Positions 12,804-25,716 of a stretch of 64,000 bases of DNA are shown here, piece by piece (within the stretch, counting starts at the first letter, position 1; each line of letters starts with the position of its first letter). Origin of the DNA: Excoecaria cochinchinensis. Taxonomy: Eukaryota; Streptophyta; Magnoliopsida; Malpighiales; Euphorbiaceae. Both the position numbers and the translations under genes were made by a program. The DNA is taken from the NCBI GenBank assembly GCA_947683425.1, contig CANTUQ010000020.1, positions 3,508,001-3,572,000 on the forward strand. The letters run 5' to 3'. The notes below the pieces were generated by a model. That model had not been told where the DNA came from. It did not search any database and saw nothing but the letters and a program-made list of their open reading frames with translations.

Positions 12804-13390
12804 AGTTCAGTTGGTAATTCCTCGGATGTCTTGCTTTTGACTATCATGTCGTCTACATAGATCTCCATCTTTCTTTTGAGCTGGTTGACAAATAACCTGT
12901 TCATCAGCCTCTCATAGGTAGTACCGGCATTTTGGAGCCTAAACCGCATAACTCGATAACAATATGTTGGCTGATGTGTGATAAATGCAATTTTTTCTTT
13001 TTTAGACGGATCCATAGGTATCTGGTGATAACCGACAGAAGCATCTGAAAAGGCATATTCTTTAAATCTGGCGATGAAATTGATTAGGAGGTCTATGTTG
13101 TTAGCAGGTAGCTATCCTTGAGGCAAGCCTTGTTTAAATCCGTGAAATCCATGCACATCCTCCACTTTATATTAGATTTCTTCGCCAATACCACATTCAA
13201 CAACCAATCCGGGTACAGAACTTCCCATACAAATCCGCTCTTCGGCAAGGTATCTGTTTCTTTTGCCATTGCTAACTGCTGCTCGAGAGCATGAATTCAC
13301 TTTTTCTATTTAACGGGCTTACAGTCAGGTTGAATATTAAGTGAATGGCAGATTACCTTAGAAGTTATGCCCTTAATATCCAATGGCTGC
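12804..13390 (-). pseudogene. Gypsy reverse transcriptase fragment, minus strand (element F)
   Basis: Read on the minus strand from 13390 down to 12804, this encodes the N-terminal half of a Ty3/gypsy reverse transcriptase: a GFVWEVLYPDWL stretch, WRMCMDFTDLNKAC, then after a frame break near 13110 a segment ending in YVDDMIVKSK with the catalytic YVDD (about 12850). It is cut off at 12803 by the CACTA element and interrupted at 13390 by a solo LTR. The gene continues at 18974. An in-frame stop lies between the first two blocks. Sequence character fits the Tat/Ogre lineage. Confidence 0.85.
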
Positions 13391-14142
13391 TGTAGACACC
13401 AGGTCCCAAGGCGGTCCAAGATCAGGATTTAATAATGAAAATAGGGGCCAATTTATCAGCAATAAAGTGAGAATCGATTATTCCCCTTGTCAAGTTCTTA
13501 TATCTGTACCAAAATATTTTAAAATTTTATTTACTTATATCTATTTTGATTTTTTTTGTGCTCATTATTTTTATTATCTATTTTCTCTTATTTTATTTTA
13601 TTTTATTTTACTTTTTATTTATTTGTTTATTTTTGTTTTATTTTTATTTTTTATTTTTATTATTTTTATTTTATTTTATTTTTGGGTGGAACGGTTGTTT
13701 TGGGTTTCACGCACGGAAGGCGCGAGGCCACGGCCTGCGGACACACACCAGTGCCTGGGCCCGTGAGGTGTGCCCCACGAGCGTCTTCGATGCCTGTACG
13801 CTCGGGGTGCGCCCTGGCGGGCATCTCCCATTCCTGGACGCGCGAGGCATGCCCCAGCGGGCATCGCCGATGCCTGGGTGCTCGAGGCGCGCCCTGCTAG
13901 TGATGACCGTGCCTTGCAAGCGCTCCCCATGTACGGCCACCCATTCGCAAGTAGCCTCCCTCCTGTCCGTTTCCCACCTGTGAAAATCTAATTTTTGATA
14001 GATTTTAGGGACTGTCAAATGGGATATTCTTTCAAGTTTCAGGGGTTTTTGGGGGAAGTGGAATAAAAAGGGGATTTTGCCCTTTTCCCTTTTGAGAATA
14101 AAAGGGAAAATAAAGGGGAAGAGGGAGTTTTTGAAAGGGGGG

Positions 14143-16673
14143 TGTAGACACCGGGTCCTGAGGCAGTCCAGATCAGAGTTACTCGATGAAAATATCAATG
14201 CCTGTCTCCGGGCAAACAAATCAAAGTTACGAGCTTTTGCTCTTCAAATTTACAAGGATTGATGATTTTTTCTTGATAATGGGAGATTTTCGCGTGTTAG
14301 GGGGAGTGCGTTAATCGAAAATCTTGATTTTAGTTCACCGATAGGAGACCCATCTGTCAGGAGAGATGCCCGGTTCTCATTCCGAACAACGGTCTCCCTC
14401 ATGCGAGCAGCGCCTATCGTTCGCTCGGGACGAGCTCGTCTCTCAAGGGAGCGACGCCCGTCGCTCGCGGGCGAGGGACCGTCCCTCGCACTAAGTGAAG
14501 CCCGTCGCTCATACAGGAGGCGCCTGTCCCTCACGAGCAATGGATGGGTTCTCGCAGCCCGTCTCCCGCGAGGTTGCCTGCCGTTCGAGAGGGCAGGTGT
14601 ACCCGTGAGCGACGCCCGTCGGTCGGTGATCTGCAATAAGATTTAACGGGGATTTTAAAAATTTTCCAAGATTCCAAAATATATTTCCAAGATTTTTTAA
14701 TATCTTCTAAATCTTTTCAAATATTTTAAAATTTCTGATTTGATTTTGGAAATATTCTGCAAATCAGTCGATTTTAATTCTGATTTCACAAATCTTTTTA
14801 AATTTCAAATTCAAAATTTAAATTTATTTGAATTATTTTCGTAAACCTATAAATAGGGGGGTTAAGGATCACTGCGAGAGGTTAGCAATTTTCATAAAAT
14901 AGAAAGTTGTCCCACTAAAAATCCCAAAAAAGTTTTTGTTTTACTCCATTAAAAAGAATTCTTTTTTGGTATTGTACTTTTCAAATCATGGCAAATCCGA
15001 GAAAATGAAATCAATTCATTTTTATTCGATCTGGCCTTTTAGCATTCATAATTGCTACCGAAAATGTCGAGAAAGAAAGATACAATTTTCTTTTCTTGAT
15101 CTGATTTTAAAGAAAAAATAATTTTTACGGTAAAAATCTCCCGAAATCGCACTTTTCAAATTAATCCTTGTAGAATTCGAGGAGCAAAAATTGAACGACA
15201 TTCACCTTTAAAGGTAATATTCCGAGGATAAATATTTTGGATCAATCTCTCTCGCACTTCATCCTTTCATATTGAATTATTCGAGACTGATTTGTTTTGA
15301 AAGGGTAACTTTAACTTAGAAATCAATTTCATACAACAAAATAAAAAGGTTTTTGCTAAATTTCTTTATTTTTCCGGATCAGGGACTACCGACGGGCAGA
15401 GGCTCCACCGATGGCCGACGCTCAACCGAGCAACGGGCCGTCGAGGAGTTTCGACTCCACCTGTCGGTTGACCCAAGGACAGCTGTCGCTCGCGTGATGT
15501 AGGCCATCCCTTGGCCTTCCTCCTTCATTTTCTTCATTTTTTTCCTCTTTCCTTTCTATTCTTATTTCTTCTTGATTTCCATGAAGAATTTTTTATAGAT
15601 TCCTTATCTTTATTCATTTTTCATATTTATTTTATTGTTGATTATGGCGCTAACGTGATCTTTGTTTTTTGAGTTTAACTATTTTTTTTTGGATTTGGGA
15701 TGTAAGAAAATGGAGGACACCGCAATAGGTTGAGGACATTATTCGGGTTTATTTCTTTATCTTATTTCCTTTTATTTCGGTTGCCATGTATCTTTTATTG
15801 TAAACTTTATTTTTTTATTATTTTGCTGACATGAAAATGGCTAAATATTTATATTAATTAACTTGGAATTTTTTCTAATAAAAATGGGACCAATGTCCTA
15901 GTTTTTCCACCCAAAAAAACCATCACCTTTAACACTTTTTCCTTTAAGTATGCATGCGAGGACCAACGTCCTCAATCTCAATAAATATCCTATTTTATGT
16001 ATGATTCACATGCTACTTACAATGGGGGTTGTATTCTGCCCTTAGTTTTGTTGTAATTTATTGCATTTCTATTTACTTTATGCTACTCTCGCTTTCATTT
16101 ATCATTTTATTATGTGGATGATCTGCGCTTTAATTAATGCATTAAAATTGTATGAGAAAAGGAATGAAATTTTAAATTCAAAACTCAATTATAATTTAAT
16201 CAAGGTATGAATAAATGGGAAGTCTCGAACCATCTCTAGTCTAAGGCTCAACGAGATTAGAGGACCATCTCAATGTTCTATTGGGGTGGGATCTCCAAAA
16301 TATCTCTTGTTGCCCAAACAGGCCAAATTTGCATTGTCTTAGACTCCATGAGATTAGATGATCTTTCCAGTATTTTATTGGAAGGAGGTGTCCAAAATAT
16401 CTCTGGCTTGCCCAAAATAGACATATATGCATCGTCTTAGGCTTCACGAGATTAGATGATCCTTCCAGTGTTCTATTGGAAGGAGATGTCCAAAATATCT
16501 CTGATTGCCCAAAATAGACACACATGCGCTGTCTTAGGCTCAGTGAGGCTAGACGAGTTGTCCCAATATTTTATTGGGTGGTAACTCCAAGAAACCTCTT
16601 TGTTGCCCAAAATAGATGCCCTTGTAATCTCTTACAAGTTCCATGAACCTCTCTCGAATGCCCTCACATCACA
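14143..16673 (+). mobile_element. Solo LTR, B-like family (C), nested in the A-family solo LTR
   Basis: It begins TGTAGACACCGGGTCCTGAG and ends ACATCACA. Both sides belong to the surrounding LTR. The sequence resembles the LTR of element B: the first 70 bases, a CpG-rich block of GACGCCCGTCG-type repeats (14380-14640), a TATA box, the GAGGAC hairpin and four to five GAGATTAGA..CCTCTTG phrases in its last 450 bp. The target duplication is unclear (GGGGG on the left, GGGTT on the right), perhaps because one copy has mutated. Confidence 0.8.
14848..14855 (+). promoter_or_regulatory. TATA box of LTR C
   Basis: TATAAATA preceded by CC and followed by a G-rich start region, a strong plant TATA match. 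Homologous boxes are seen at 50263 and 58384 in the LTRs of element B. Confidence 0.6.
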
Positions 16674-17272
16674 GGGTTTTTTTTGGGGGGATTTCTTTAG
16701 TGAAGAGGGGGACGGGGGAATTTTGGAAGAAAGAGAAGAGGAAAATATTCTTGAAATCAAAATTGGCTTTTTGATTTTTCTTTGATTTTGAAAGATCAGT
16801 TTCCTTTAGCTTGGGTTCTCCATCAACCAAATATACCAAACAAAGAAATCGTTTTTGGGTTTTTTTGAGTAGCTTTTGTGTTAAAAACTTGAGTTTTCTA
16901 GGATATTTTTGTGTTTATCATTGCAAAACTTGACAAGGGATACGGATTGAGATATCTTGTTTTCACTCTATTAATTCTGAGGGTAAAGATTCTTAGATCC
17001 ATCCTTATTATCCAATTTCATTTTATTTATTTCGTTCTTTTTTCTGCATTTATGAACATGCATTTTTGAGATTTGTTCTCTTAATATGATTTTTCAATTT
17101 TCATCTCGTTTTTGGTATGAAAATGGGTAAATATATATGATTTAGGTTAAAAAAATTCAGATTTATTAAATTTCTTTTTTGGTATAATTTGTGATAATCT
17201 TTTCCTTTTATGTTATTTTCTGCTATATGTTTATTTACTTACCTTACTCGTCTCGTTTTTCTCTTTAAGTTT

Positions 17273-17280
<8 letters not shown>

Positions 17281-17340
<60 letters not shown>

Positions 17341-17744
17341 CACTGTGATTTGTTAAATTTCATTTTTGCATTTTCCTCATACACGTTTTTGACATCATTT
17401 TTGCATGCATGTGTTTTCCTCATATTCATTTATTTGTTTCGTTCTTTCCACGTGGGGCCTACCTTTTATTTTAGTCTCATTGCCATCAGTACATACATAT
17501 TTATATATTTATTTCTTCTATTTGTTTAATTATTTAGTTCATGTGTTTTTGAATGGTTTTGGCAACCTGTGATCTTATGGCCCATTTTCACATGTTTTCC
17601 TTTCTATTTTGAATGAGCTTATGTTTTTGTCCTTTTGCTATTACATGGACGTATTTAATATTTAATTTATGTGATTATTTACTTGGTTATTAAGTTATAT
17701 CATCCATTTATTTATTTATTTTGATATTATATTATATTACATCA

Positions 17745-17790
<46 letters not shown>

Positions 17791-17792
17791 GC
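17281..17792 (+). repeat. (TTA)n microsatellites in the A-family solo LTR
   Basis: Two tracts of pure TTA/ATT repeats: about 60 bp ending at 17340, and about 45 bp at 17747-17790. They sit where element A's LTRs have longer tracts. Confidence 0.9.
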
Positions 17793-18973
17793 ATGACTAA
17801 TTTCTAATCCCCTTCGCATGTGAGTCGTTTGCGTATTAAATCGATGTGCTTAATTTTACCCATTTTACTTTCTAATTGTGTGCTAATATTATCTTATGTT
17901 CCCCTTGCTTTCATGCTTATTTGGTTGATTTCAGAATTATTACTAATTTTTCTACTGTTGTTTTTGTTGTATAGGTAAAATGCGACGTTTGCTTGTTGAG
18001 CGTCATCGTCATAAAATGGAGGGGTCACGGTGCGTAGGAGACTATGCCAATTGGGTGAGACCCTACCAACTCGTTACTTATGTGTTCATTTTGTTATTGT
18101 AAATAAGATAGTTTTATTTAGTACACGTGTAGGATAAAAAAATCACGAAAATATTTTTATAACTAAACCGAAATTTTTACTAATAGATTGGGACCAATGT
18201 CCTCGATTTTAGCCAATGAATGTAAAATGTCATGAATTAAAACGAATAGTTAAACTTTGTAAAAAATGGGATCACTCATCCTGGTTTTCAAGCGAATAGC
18301 TAAAATAACTCTTCGATCTCTCTTTAAGCAATATGCTCTGATCATGAAGGAACAAATGTTTCTAAACCGAATAAATATCCCAATTTATGCATGTCTCCTC
18401 TTTTGATTAATTTTGCTTAATTGTTTAGATTTATGTTATATATCTTGTGGGCCCTTATAATTAATTATTTTTGTGGCAATTTTATTTAGCTTTTTCTTTT
18501 CATTTGGGGGATTGTATTTTTCCCAATTTCTATTTTGTAATGATGTGTTTTGTGTGTTTATCGCTTTATTTATCAGTTTTCTTTATAGTTTTCATTTATC
18601 GCTTTTCTCGATGATCAAATTGCGCCTTTAATAAATTGCATTAATCATGTGAGATGAGAGATGGAATTTAGTAATCTAAATACTCATTTATAATTAATCA
18701 AGGCATAAATAAGAGTGGAGTTCCGAACCACTCTCTGGTTTAGACCATAGAGGTTAGACGACCTTTTCCAATTTATCGTAAATTGGGTGGCGACTCCAAA
18801 ATACCTCAAAGGTGCCTAAAGGTTTAATGAGACTAGATAAACTTCCTCAATGTTCTATTGGGTGAGGATTCCAAAATGTCTCATGATACCCAAGATTAAA
18901 TGACGTGAACCAATCCCTCGAGCCCTAAAAGCGGGCCTTCCGGGGGGGCCTTTCTAGTTCTGCACGCATCACA

Positions 18974-19379
18974 GCTGCCAGGTGAACACATCTAAATATT
19001 CCAAAAGTATTGCTATGAGCACCTCTTTTCCTTTTCCCATCTTACCGAAAGCCACTTTGACAACTTTCCCTAGTGCAAGCTCAACTTCTTGCAATGAATC
19101 TAATGGCTCGGCTTTCGGAGCTATATCTGTTGGAATATCCAGAAAATCCAATAGTGAAGCCTGATCAGCTTCTTTTAGCATTGTGACATACATTTCCCAT
19201 GCTACTTTTTTGTTTCCTCGAAGGACTCCAACGCCTCCTAAAATAGGGATCTTCAGCAATAGCTTACGCATGGAAATGTATGCATCCACACCCACTAAGA
19301 GAGGTCTTTCAAAGATTACATTATAGGCGAGGGGTATATCCACTACCATGAAATAACTCTTATAGTTGCAAACAATTTC
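18974..19379 (-). pseudogene. Gypsy protease-to-reverse-transcriptase segment, minus strand (element F)
   Basis: Minus-strand reading from 19379 to 18974 gives the end of a gypsy protease domain (VVDIPLAYNVIFERP) and the linker to the reverse transcriptase (LLEYLDVFTWQ). It continues in frame into 13390-12804 once the solo LTR and one target duplication are ignored. The upstream part of the gene is cut at 19380 by LTR D(+). Confidence 0.82.
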
Positions 19380-21400
19380 TATAAGGCCTCAACTTGTACC
19401 GAAGTAGTTTTGAGCATTATTGAGGTATGAGAGTGGCTTACGTGTGTTTTGTGTATGTATGTGTGTCTAGGACGTGTTCAGTATTTTGTAGAAGTTTAGG
19501 TTAATAGTATTGTTGACCCTATGGACTTAATTGTATGTTTTACGAAGTTTAGAGGGTTTATTTGTGTGACAGCTTTAATTATATGGTTTGAGTGAGTTTT
19601 GAGAAGAAAAGAAAGACTAGAAGAGAGATTTGCCAAGTCCACCTTAAATGTGTGGCAAGTGGCTGGTGGGATAAAGAGAGAGAAAGGAGAGGATAAGGAT
19701 GGCTTTATAAGCCATGAGAGAGAGAGTGAGAGAAAGCAGAAAACTGCCCTTCTCTCTCTCCCGTTCCAACCTTCTTCTCCTCCTTCCTTGTCCAAATTCA
19801 TCCCCTAAACTGCTGTGATTTTTGGTTGGTTTTGGCAATTCAAGAATTGTTTAGGTAAGTGAATAGTTCTCTTCTTCCTCTTCTTTATTCTCCTCTTCTT
19901 CTCCCTTGTTTGATCGGTGCTAATACGGACGTGATTAAGTAAATGGTATTGTTTGGTTTTATTTGTTCAGAAGTTGCAGCTAGAGAAGCGAAGGGGAAAG
20001 AAAAAATTGGTGGTAGTGCTGTTAATTGAGCCTTAAGAAGCTTAGGAGCTAAGGTTTAGGATTTTATGTGAATTTGAATGAGTTTTGCTTTGGAATCATT
20101 GATATGGTAGAATGATATGGTTTTGGGAAATTAAGATTTAAAGTGTGTTTACATGCACATTTGAATTGCGCTTTGTGATTTTGAATAGAAATTAGAATTG
20201 GAGGTAGAGTATAAAATTTAGGAGTGACATTATGTCGAAATGTTGATTTTGTGGGTTTGAAGCTTTATTGTCTAATTGTCCCTTTTGCCACTTAGTCACT
20301 TCCAATAAGTGTAAAACTTTGATAATATGATTAGAAATAGGTTTTGACTGCATTATGATGGTTGTGTTGAAGTTCTAAGGTTAAGTACGTGTTTTTGGGG
20401 AGGTATTGCTTGAAGAGAGTTGTGTAGGACAATGACCAAGCGTGATGCTCAACTCTGTCGCGAGTGTGACCTATGTCACGAGCATGATAGAGAGCTCAGT
20501 AATCCGATCTTCTGTCAAAATCCTCTCTATCATGAGCATGACCTATGTCGTGAGCGCGATAGAGAGCTCGATAATCCGATCTTCCATCAGGATGTTCTCT
20601 ATTGTGAGTGTGACCATGTGCATGAGCATGACAGAGGCCGTCCAACTCTCTATCACGAGCACAACATATAGTACAATTCGTCTCTGTCGCGAGCGCGACC
20701 CTCCGTTCATAGTTTCTCACTTATATATATATATATGACTCAATGTATTAATTATAATATGTTATACCATGTAAACCATAATTGAATTAATATTTAGCCT
20801 ACAATAGTCGAGTTGTGGATAGATAGGCATGCCTATAGGGTTCTGTTTGTTGCATCCTATGCGTATCTTAGACCCTAATCAGGTCCCTATGCATTTGAGT
20901 CCTTATAGATTCCTATGAAATTGGATCTTGATAGGATCCCTATGCGTTTGTGCTTAAAAGGAAATACATGTTTATTTGTACCCACGGGTACCTATGCGTT
21001 TACCTATTATCCACCTCATTGAGTTTGCAGGCATAACTATGTGTATGAAGATGACATGTAGTAATGTGAATTATTACAATGATACTACATGAAATGTATG
21101 AAGTGAAGTTTATCATTAATGAATGCAAGTTATGGGTTAAGCTTTTGATGCTTTATTCATATGTGTGTGCCATGTGAATGTGAATTACATTGACGTCCAC
21201 TATGACTGGTCGTTCATCGCTTGTTTTCCCCACTAAGCCATTGTGCTTAGAATGGGTGTTTCATCTGTGCACGTGTGGAAGAGGTAGGAGATCTTGGGAG
21301 GACTAGCCTGCAGCAGCAAAAGCCAACACAATAAGATGGGTTTTGTTAGATGTTAAGCTTTTGTGATTTATAATCTCTGAATGTAAAGTTTTTGTATCCA
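19380..21400 (+). mobile_element. Truncated gypsy LTR, D(+)
   Basis: This matches, in the opposite orientation, the D(-) LTR at 63820-63428 plus 37908-36767. Shared points are the start (TATAAGGCCTC versus TGTAAGGACCC), the AG-rich leader (19599-19700), the TTGGCAATTCAAG region, an array of CGAGCGCGAC repeats and the phrase ATCTTAGACCCT. Near 21230 it has the CTAAGCCATTGTGCTTAG block that precedes the 3' end of the related LTR at 5072-7915. The last few hundred bases are missing; it stops at a junction with LTR E near 21400. Open frames within it are not genes. Confidence 0.75.
20450..20705 (+). repeat. CpG-rich degenerate repeats in LTR D(+)
   Basis: About nine copies of a 12-16 bp phrase of the type TCGCGAGCGCGACC occur, many beside CTCTAT or GATAGAGAGCTC. 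Variants differ mainly by C-to-T or G-to-A at CpG positions (CGAGTGTGAC, CGAGCATGAT, TGAGCGCGAT). The inverted D copy has the same phrases at about 37045-37255. Confidence 0.75.
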
Positions 21401-21423
21401 GCGCGCGTGCCTTGCACGCTACG

Positions 21424-23032
21424 TGTTAGTGGTTATGCCCTAGGCCAAACATTTGGACCTTTATGTAATCATTACATTTTTCATTTATATAATGGTTTTC
21501 TTCACATTAATATTATTGGCATGTTACATTATTGTAATGTTTATGAATAACGATGTTATTCATTTTATCCCTAGTCATTTATCACTAAAGGGCATAAAGA
21601 TAAATTAAGACTAGTATAGATTTGCATTGATAATCATGGGATGATTATATATGATGATATAAATCAAATCTATAGGTACTTGCTAGAGAACAAAGTACTG
21701 GATAGACCCACTGTAAGATCACTTCGTGGGATAGTGTCATAAGTGATCTTATAATAGATATGTTATTGAATCCTTTGACCTGAGGTTATCATGGTTTCCT
21801 ACATAAGGAACATTATATTTTGACATAATCAAACGTTATCTTTATTTGGATAATTATAAAGTTTATGATCGGACATAGTGAGAATTGTGCAGAGAAAAAT
21901 GAATAATCAAGATGGAATTTGTCCCTCTCTTATGAGAGAAATATCTTATGGGCCCCTCGATAAGTAGGACTGTAAAATGCATGGCCGTGCTCAAATGAAT
22001 TGATAGTGTGATCAATGTCATTTGAATTTATCAGTCTGCTTAGTGATCGAGAAATTATATGTTTGAACAATTTAAGTTTGACATGAACCATGACTTATGT
22101 TCAAACAAGATATCGTGTGACAAAAGGATAATAACATGATCTATTGTCAGGTTAAAATCGGACTAACGATATTTATATTATTTAGGTAATCATAATCTCT
22201 TGCTAGAGACCAATTATGACTTGTGGGCTTATTATGGGATTAGGCCCACTGCCAACATAATATAAACCTATTGGGTCACACACCAAGACCAAAATGAACA
22301 AAATGGATTTTATTAGGTCATTTCGGAATAATATATAAATAAAGGTATTTATATTTAATTTCCAAATTACATATTTATATATATTTATATATGTACATAT
22401 ACATATATCTCTTATTTTTAATATGAGATAATAGTATGTATTAATATAATATTTCTTATTATTTTGAATAAGAAATAAATAAATAAATAAATAAATACAT
22501 ATTTATATATATAATGTAAATATCTCTTAATTTTGAATTAGAGATAGTATCATTATTTACCTATTAGGGTTTTAAAACTTATTTACATATATATATAGAT
22601 ATATGTTAAGAAAAGAGTTTTACTTTTATAAAAACTCTAATCACGTTCTTAAAGTAGGAACAGATTTTAGAGTGGCTAGATATATATCTTTTGTGAAAGT
22701 GAAAACCTAATGACCTTTTTCTTTTGAGAAAGAAAAATTAAAACTAACCCAGCCACCTTTTATTTGAGAAAGAAAATTAAAATCCATTCGCAATATAAGG
22801 GAGCTAGCACCCCTGCGAAGTTCTGTTCGTTTTGTTCGTGCGTGTGGATACCGGTAGAGGGTGTTTGTGATTGAAGCAGCACCTAAAGTCCGAGATAAGG
22901 AGTTATTTTCGTTCTAAGGTCGGTAAATCTTAATCTCTTCCTTTTGAATTAATTGAATATACTTGGATCCTGTTTTCGGGTTTCGTTTTATTCCGCTGCG
23001 TTTAAGTTGATTTAATCTGATGAAACCCAACA
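21424..23032 (+). mobile_element. Solo LTR, 1609 bp, probably Ty1/copia
   Basis: It begins TGTTAGTGGTTATGCCC and ends AAACCCAACA, flanked by perfect 5 bp target duplications CTACG (21419-21423 and 23033-23037). A TATATAAATAAA box lies at about 22334 and a GTTCTGTTCGTTTTGTTCG stretch near the end. The surrounding LTR E reads straight across. The copia assignment rests on the look of the LTR ends only, since no internal sequence is present. Confidence 0.85.
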
Positions 23033-24972
23033 CTACGGACGCCCGTCGGGTGCTCCAATGGGCGTCCATAGCACCTATTCCGCCGCAAATGAGCAATTTC
23101 GCCCAAAAATTCAATTTTTTCGATTTTTTTCCACAAAATTAGATTTTTTATCACATTTTTTAGGGATTTTCAGGTTTTTTTCAATTTTTAAAATTTAAAA
23201 TTATTAATATCTGATTTTATTAAGTTTTATCCTTTTAATTAATATTATTTTCCTATTTTCTTCATATAAAAAGAATAAGAAAGGGTCAAAAAGGGGGACT
23301 TTTCTTAGGGTTTTTTTTCATCTTTTTCTCTTCTTCCTTTCAAACTCTCTCAAAAATTCCAGATTTTCCCCACCAAAAAGAACAAAGAATTTAGTTCATC
23401 TTTTTTATCTTTTTTTCAATAGAATTTCTTCTAAACATATATTTGGAAGGAGTTTTTGTTGTTGAATTTAATTTGGAGACAAATACAACAATTATTTGCT
23501 CTCAAAATTCCTTTTTTTCTTCTTTATTTGTGTTTAGTAAAACTTTTTCCATTGATTTTCTTTTGAATCTCTTTTTGATGAAAAATTAATTTTGAGACAA
23601 ACAAAACAATTGTTTGTTATCAAAATCTAATTTTTTCATTTGATTTTCTAAAATAAGACTTAATTATTTTTTTCCTTGATACAAACAAAGTTATTGTTTG
23701 TTCTTGAAATCATTTTTCTTTATTTTAATCAATAAAAATCTTTTTTTGATCAAAATCATTTCTTTAGGCAGAGAAATCAATTCTTTGTTCTTAAAGAATT
23801 TTTGATCATTTTTTCATCCTATTTTTTCTTGGAATAAAATTCCAACATTTTCATCATATTACACTCTAATATTTCAAATCACCAAATAAAAAAAATCGAT
23901 CATCATTTTACCTTCATCGAATCCGAAACTCTGAGGGTAAACATTCTGGCTTATTCTTTCTTTTTATTATTTTTATTCATGTTTAATTTATTCATGTATA
24001 TTTTTATTAACTTCATTTATTTATTTATTTTATTTATTTCACATTTATTTTATTTATTTTGTTTATATATGATTTTATTCTTATTCATGTATATTTTATT
24101 GTTTTCATTAATTTATTTATTTTATTGTTGTTATATTTGTTTTGTTATGTATATATATTATTACATTTTTATTCATGTGAATATTGATATCTTTTAATTC
24201 CTAACATGTAATTAATCTATTTTGCTTTAATTTATCATTATTTTTAACGTATAATTAATAAATTCATTTTAATTGATATTTTTGCCATGTAAATGGTTTA
24301 TATCATTTGTGATCATATTTAATTAATCATATTGTTCATTTAATTGTTTTCATCATTCTTTAATTCATTCATTTTTATTATTCTTTTATTTATTATTTTA
24401 TATATTCATTGATTTGTTTATCTTCATCATTATTATTATCATGTTCATATTTTTACATATTAACTCATTAACATAATTTATTTATTCCAGTTAAATCATT
24501 CAATTCTTTTATCATTTAATGTATGTTTTCATTTATTTTGATTTGTTAATATTTTAATTCAATTATCATTCTTTCACATCCTCTTATTTTATTTTAATTC
24601 GTCATTTATTTTATATTTAATTGATTTTAATTGATTTAATTACTAACATTATTTTATTTGTGTTTTATGATTATTTCACATCTCATTTTCCTCTTGGGCA
24701 ATTTTTGCGAGCACGCGGGAAGAATCAGAAGGCTCATTTGGGATCAAGTATTTATTCATTTCATTTATAATATTTTATTTATTTGGCTTTTCCATTTATT
24801 TTGCCATGTAATTTTCTTGTAAAATTGTTTATTTAGGCCCGCTAGAAAGAAAGTCACTAAACCATTTTTTTTAATTAATTTGGTATTTTTCCTAATAAAG
24901 ATGGGACCAATGTCTCAATTTTCTCTATCCAAAATCATCACATCAAAACTGTTTCATAATAAACATGCATGC

Positions 24973-24988
24973 GAGGACCAATGTCCTC
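24973..24988 (+). promoter_or_regulatory. Conserved LTR hairpin (E, 5' LTR)
   Basis: GAGGAC-CAAT-GTCCTC, a perfect six-base stem with a four-base loop, twelve to twenty bases before an AATAAATACCCCGATTTAT block that may hold the poly(A) signal. Equivalent hairpins are at 15958 (C), 36044 (E 3' LTR), 51452 and 59572 (B), and, with changed but complementary stems, 40235, 40270, 62728 and 62763 (A). Confidence 0.6.
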
Positions 24989-25698
24989 ATCATTAATAAA
25001 TACCCCGATTTATGCATGACTTGTATTTTATTTACAATGGGGGTTGTATTCCGCCCTTAGTTTTGTTGTAATCTATTTTCATGCACTTTACTTTAATTAT
25101 GCTTTATTTATCGATTCTTTCGAATGAATAACTTGCGCTTTAATTTAATTGCACTGAATTGAATGAGGAATTGAATGACATGATAAATTCAAAACTCGAT
25201 TATAAATCTAACCAAGGTATAAATAAATGGGAAGTCCCGAACCTACTCTGGTCTTTGGGCTCAATGAGGCGAGAGGGCCACCTCGGCATTTTGTTGGGGT
25301 GGAAACCTCCAAGACACCTCTTGTGTCCCGTAAAAGGATCAAATTTGCACAGTCCTAAGCGCCACGAGGCGAGAGGGCCATCTTAATGCTCTATTAAGGT
25401 GGATACCTCCAAGACACCTTTAGTTTGCCCAAGCATGAGGCTAGAGGACCATTCTGTCGTTAGGGTGGATACCTCCAAGACACCTCCGGCTTGCCTATGA
25501 TGGACATAGCAGCACTGTCTTAGGCTCACTGAGGCTAGACAACCTTTCCCAATGTTCTATTGGGTGGCGACTCCAAGAAACCTCCTTGTAGCCCAACATA
25601 GACGCACTTGTAAATACCTTACAAGTTTTCATGAACCTTCACCCGATCACCCTATAAGCGGGCCTTCGGGGAGCCTCGGGGTTCGGTGCTCATCACAG

Positions 25699-25716
25699 TG
25701 GCGACTTCGCTGGGGA
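25699..25716 (+). promoter_or_regulatory. Primer binding site of element E
   Basis: TGGCGACTTCGCTGGGGA begins two bases after the LTR end. It is complementary, with one mismatch, to the 3' end of plant tRNA-Arg(ACG) as I know it. This is the primer used by Tat/Ogre-type elements. Confidence 0.8.

Larger units (their letters stand above)
13391..18973 (+). mobile_element. Solo LTR of the A family (about 3.05 kb) with a second solo LTR inside
   Basis: It starts TGTAGACACC, ends GCATCACA, and is flanked by perfect 5 bp duplications GCTGC (13386-13390 and 18974-18978) within the minus-strand gypsy pol gene. Its own sequence is 13391-14142 plus 16674-18973. It matches the LTRs of element A in order: a T-rich (TTTTATTTTTA)n tract, a CpG-rich block, a long (TTA)n tract (17281-17340) and the ACACGTGTAGGATAAAAA region. 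No primer site or internal sequence follows. Small GC-rich open frames at 13680-14000 are not genes. Confidence 0.9.
21401..25697 (+). repeat. 5' LTR of element E, truncated at its start and split by a solo LTR
   Basis: The parts 21401-21423 and 23033-25697 align along their whole length with the 3' LTR from about 34068 to 36766, with high identity, ending GGTGCTCATCACA. The TATA candidate TATAAAAA is at 23265. The missing start corresponds to 33757-34067. The open frames in the T-rich part (for example 23979-24197) are low-complexity. Confidence 0.88.

Noticed and set aside
13676..14219. GC-rich overlapping frames on both strands, up to 170 residues
   Set aside because: They lie in the CpG-rich block of an LTR; no domain is recognisable and equivalent blocks in other LTRs are not open in the same frame.
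20420..20738. Histidine/glutamate-rich repeat peptides
   Set aside because: Translations of degenerate CGAGCATGA-type repeats in LTR D; no coding signal.
23979..24197. Hydrophobic 72-residue frame like a membrane protein, also at 35032-35268
   Set aside because: It is T-rich low-complexity LTR sequence; the two copies exist only because they are the two LTRs of E.
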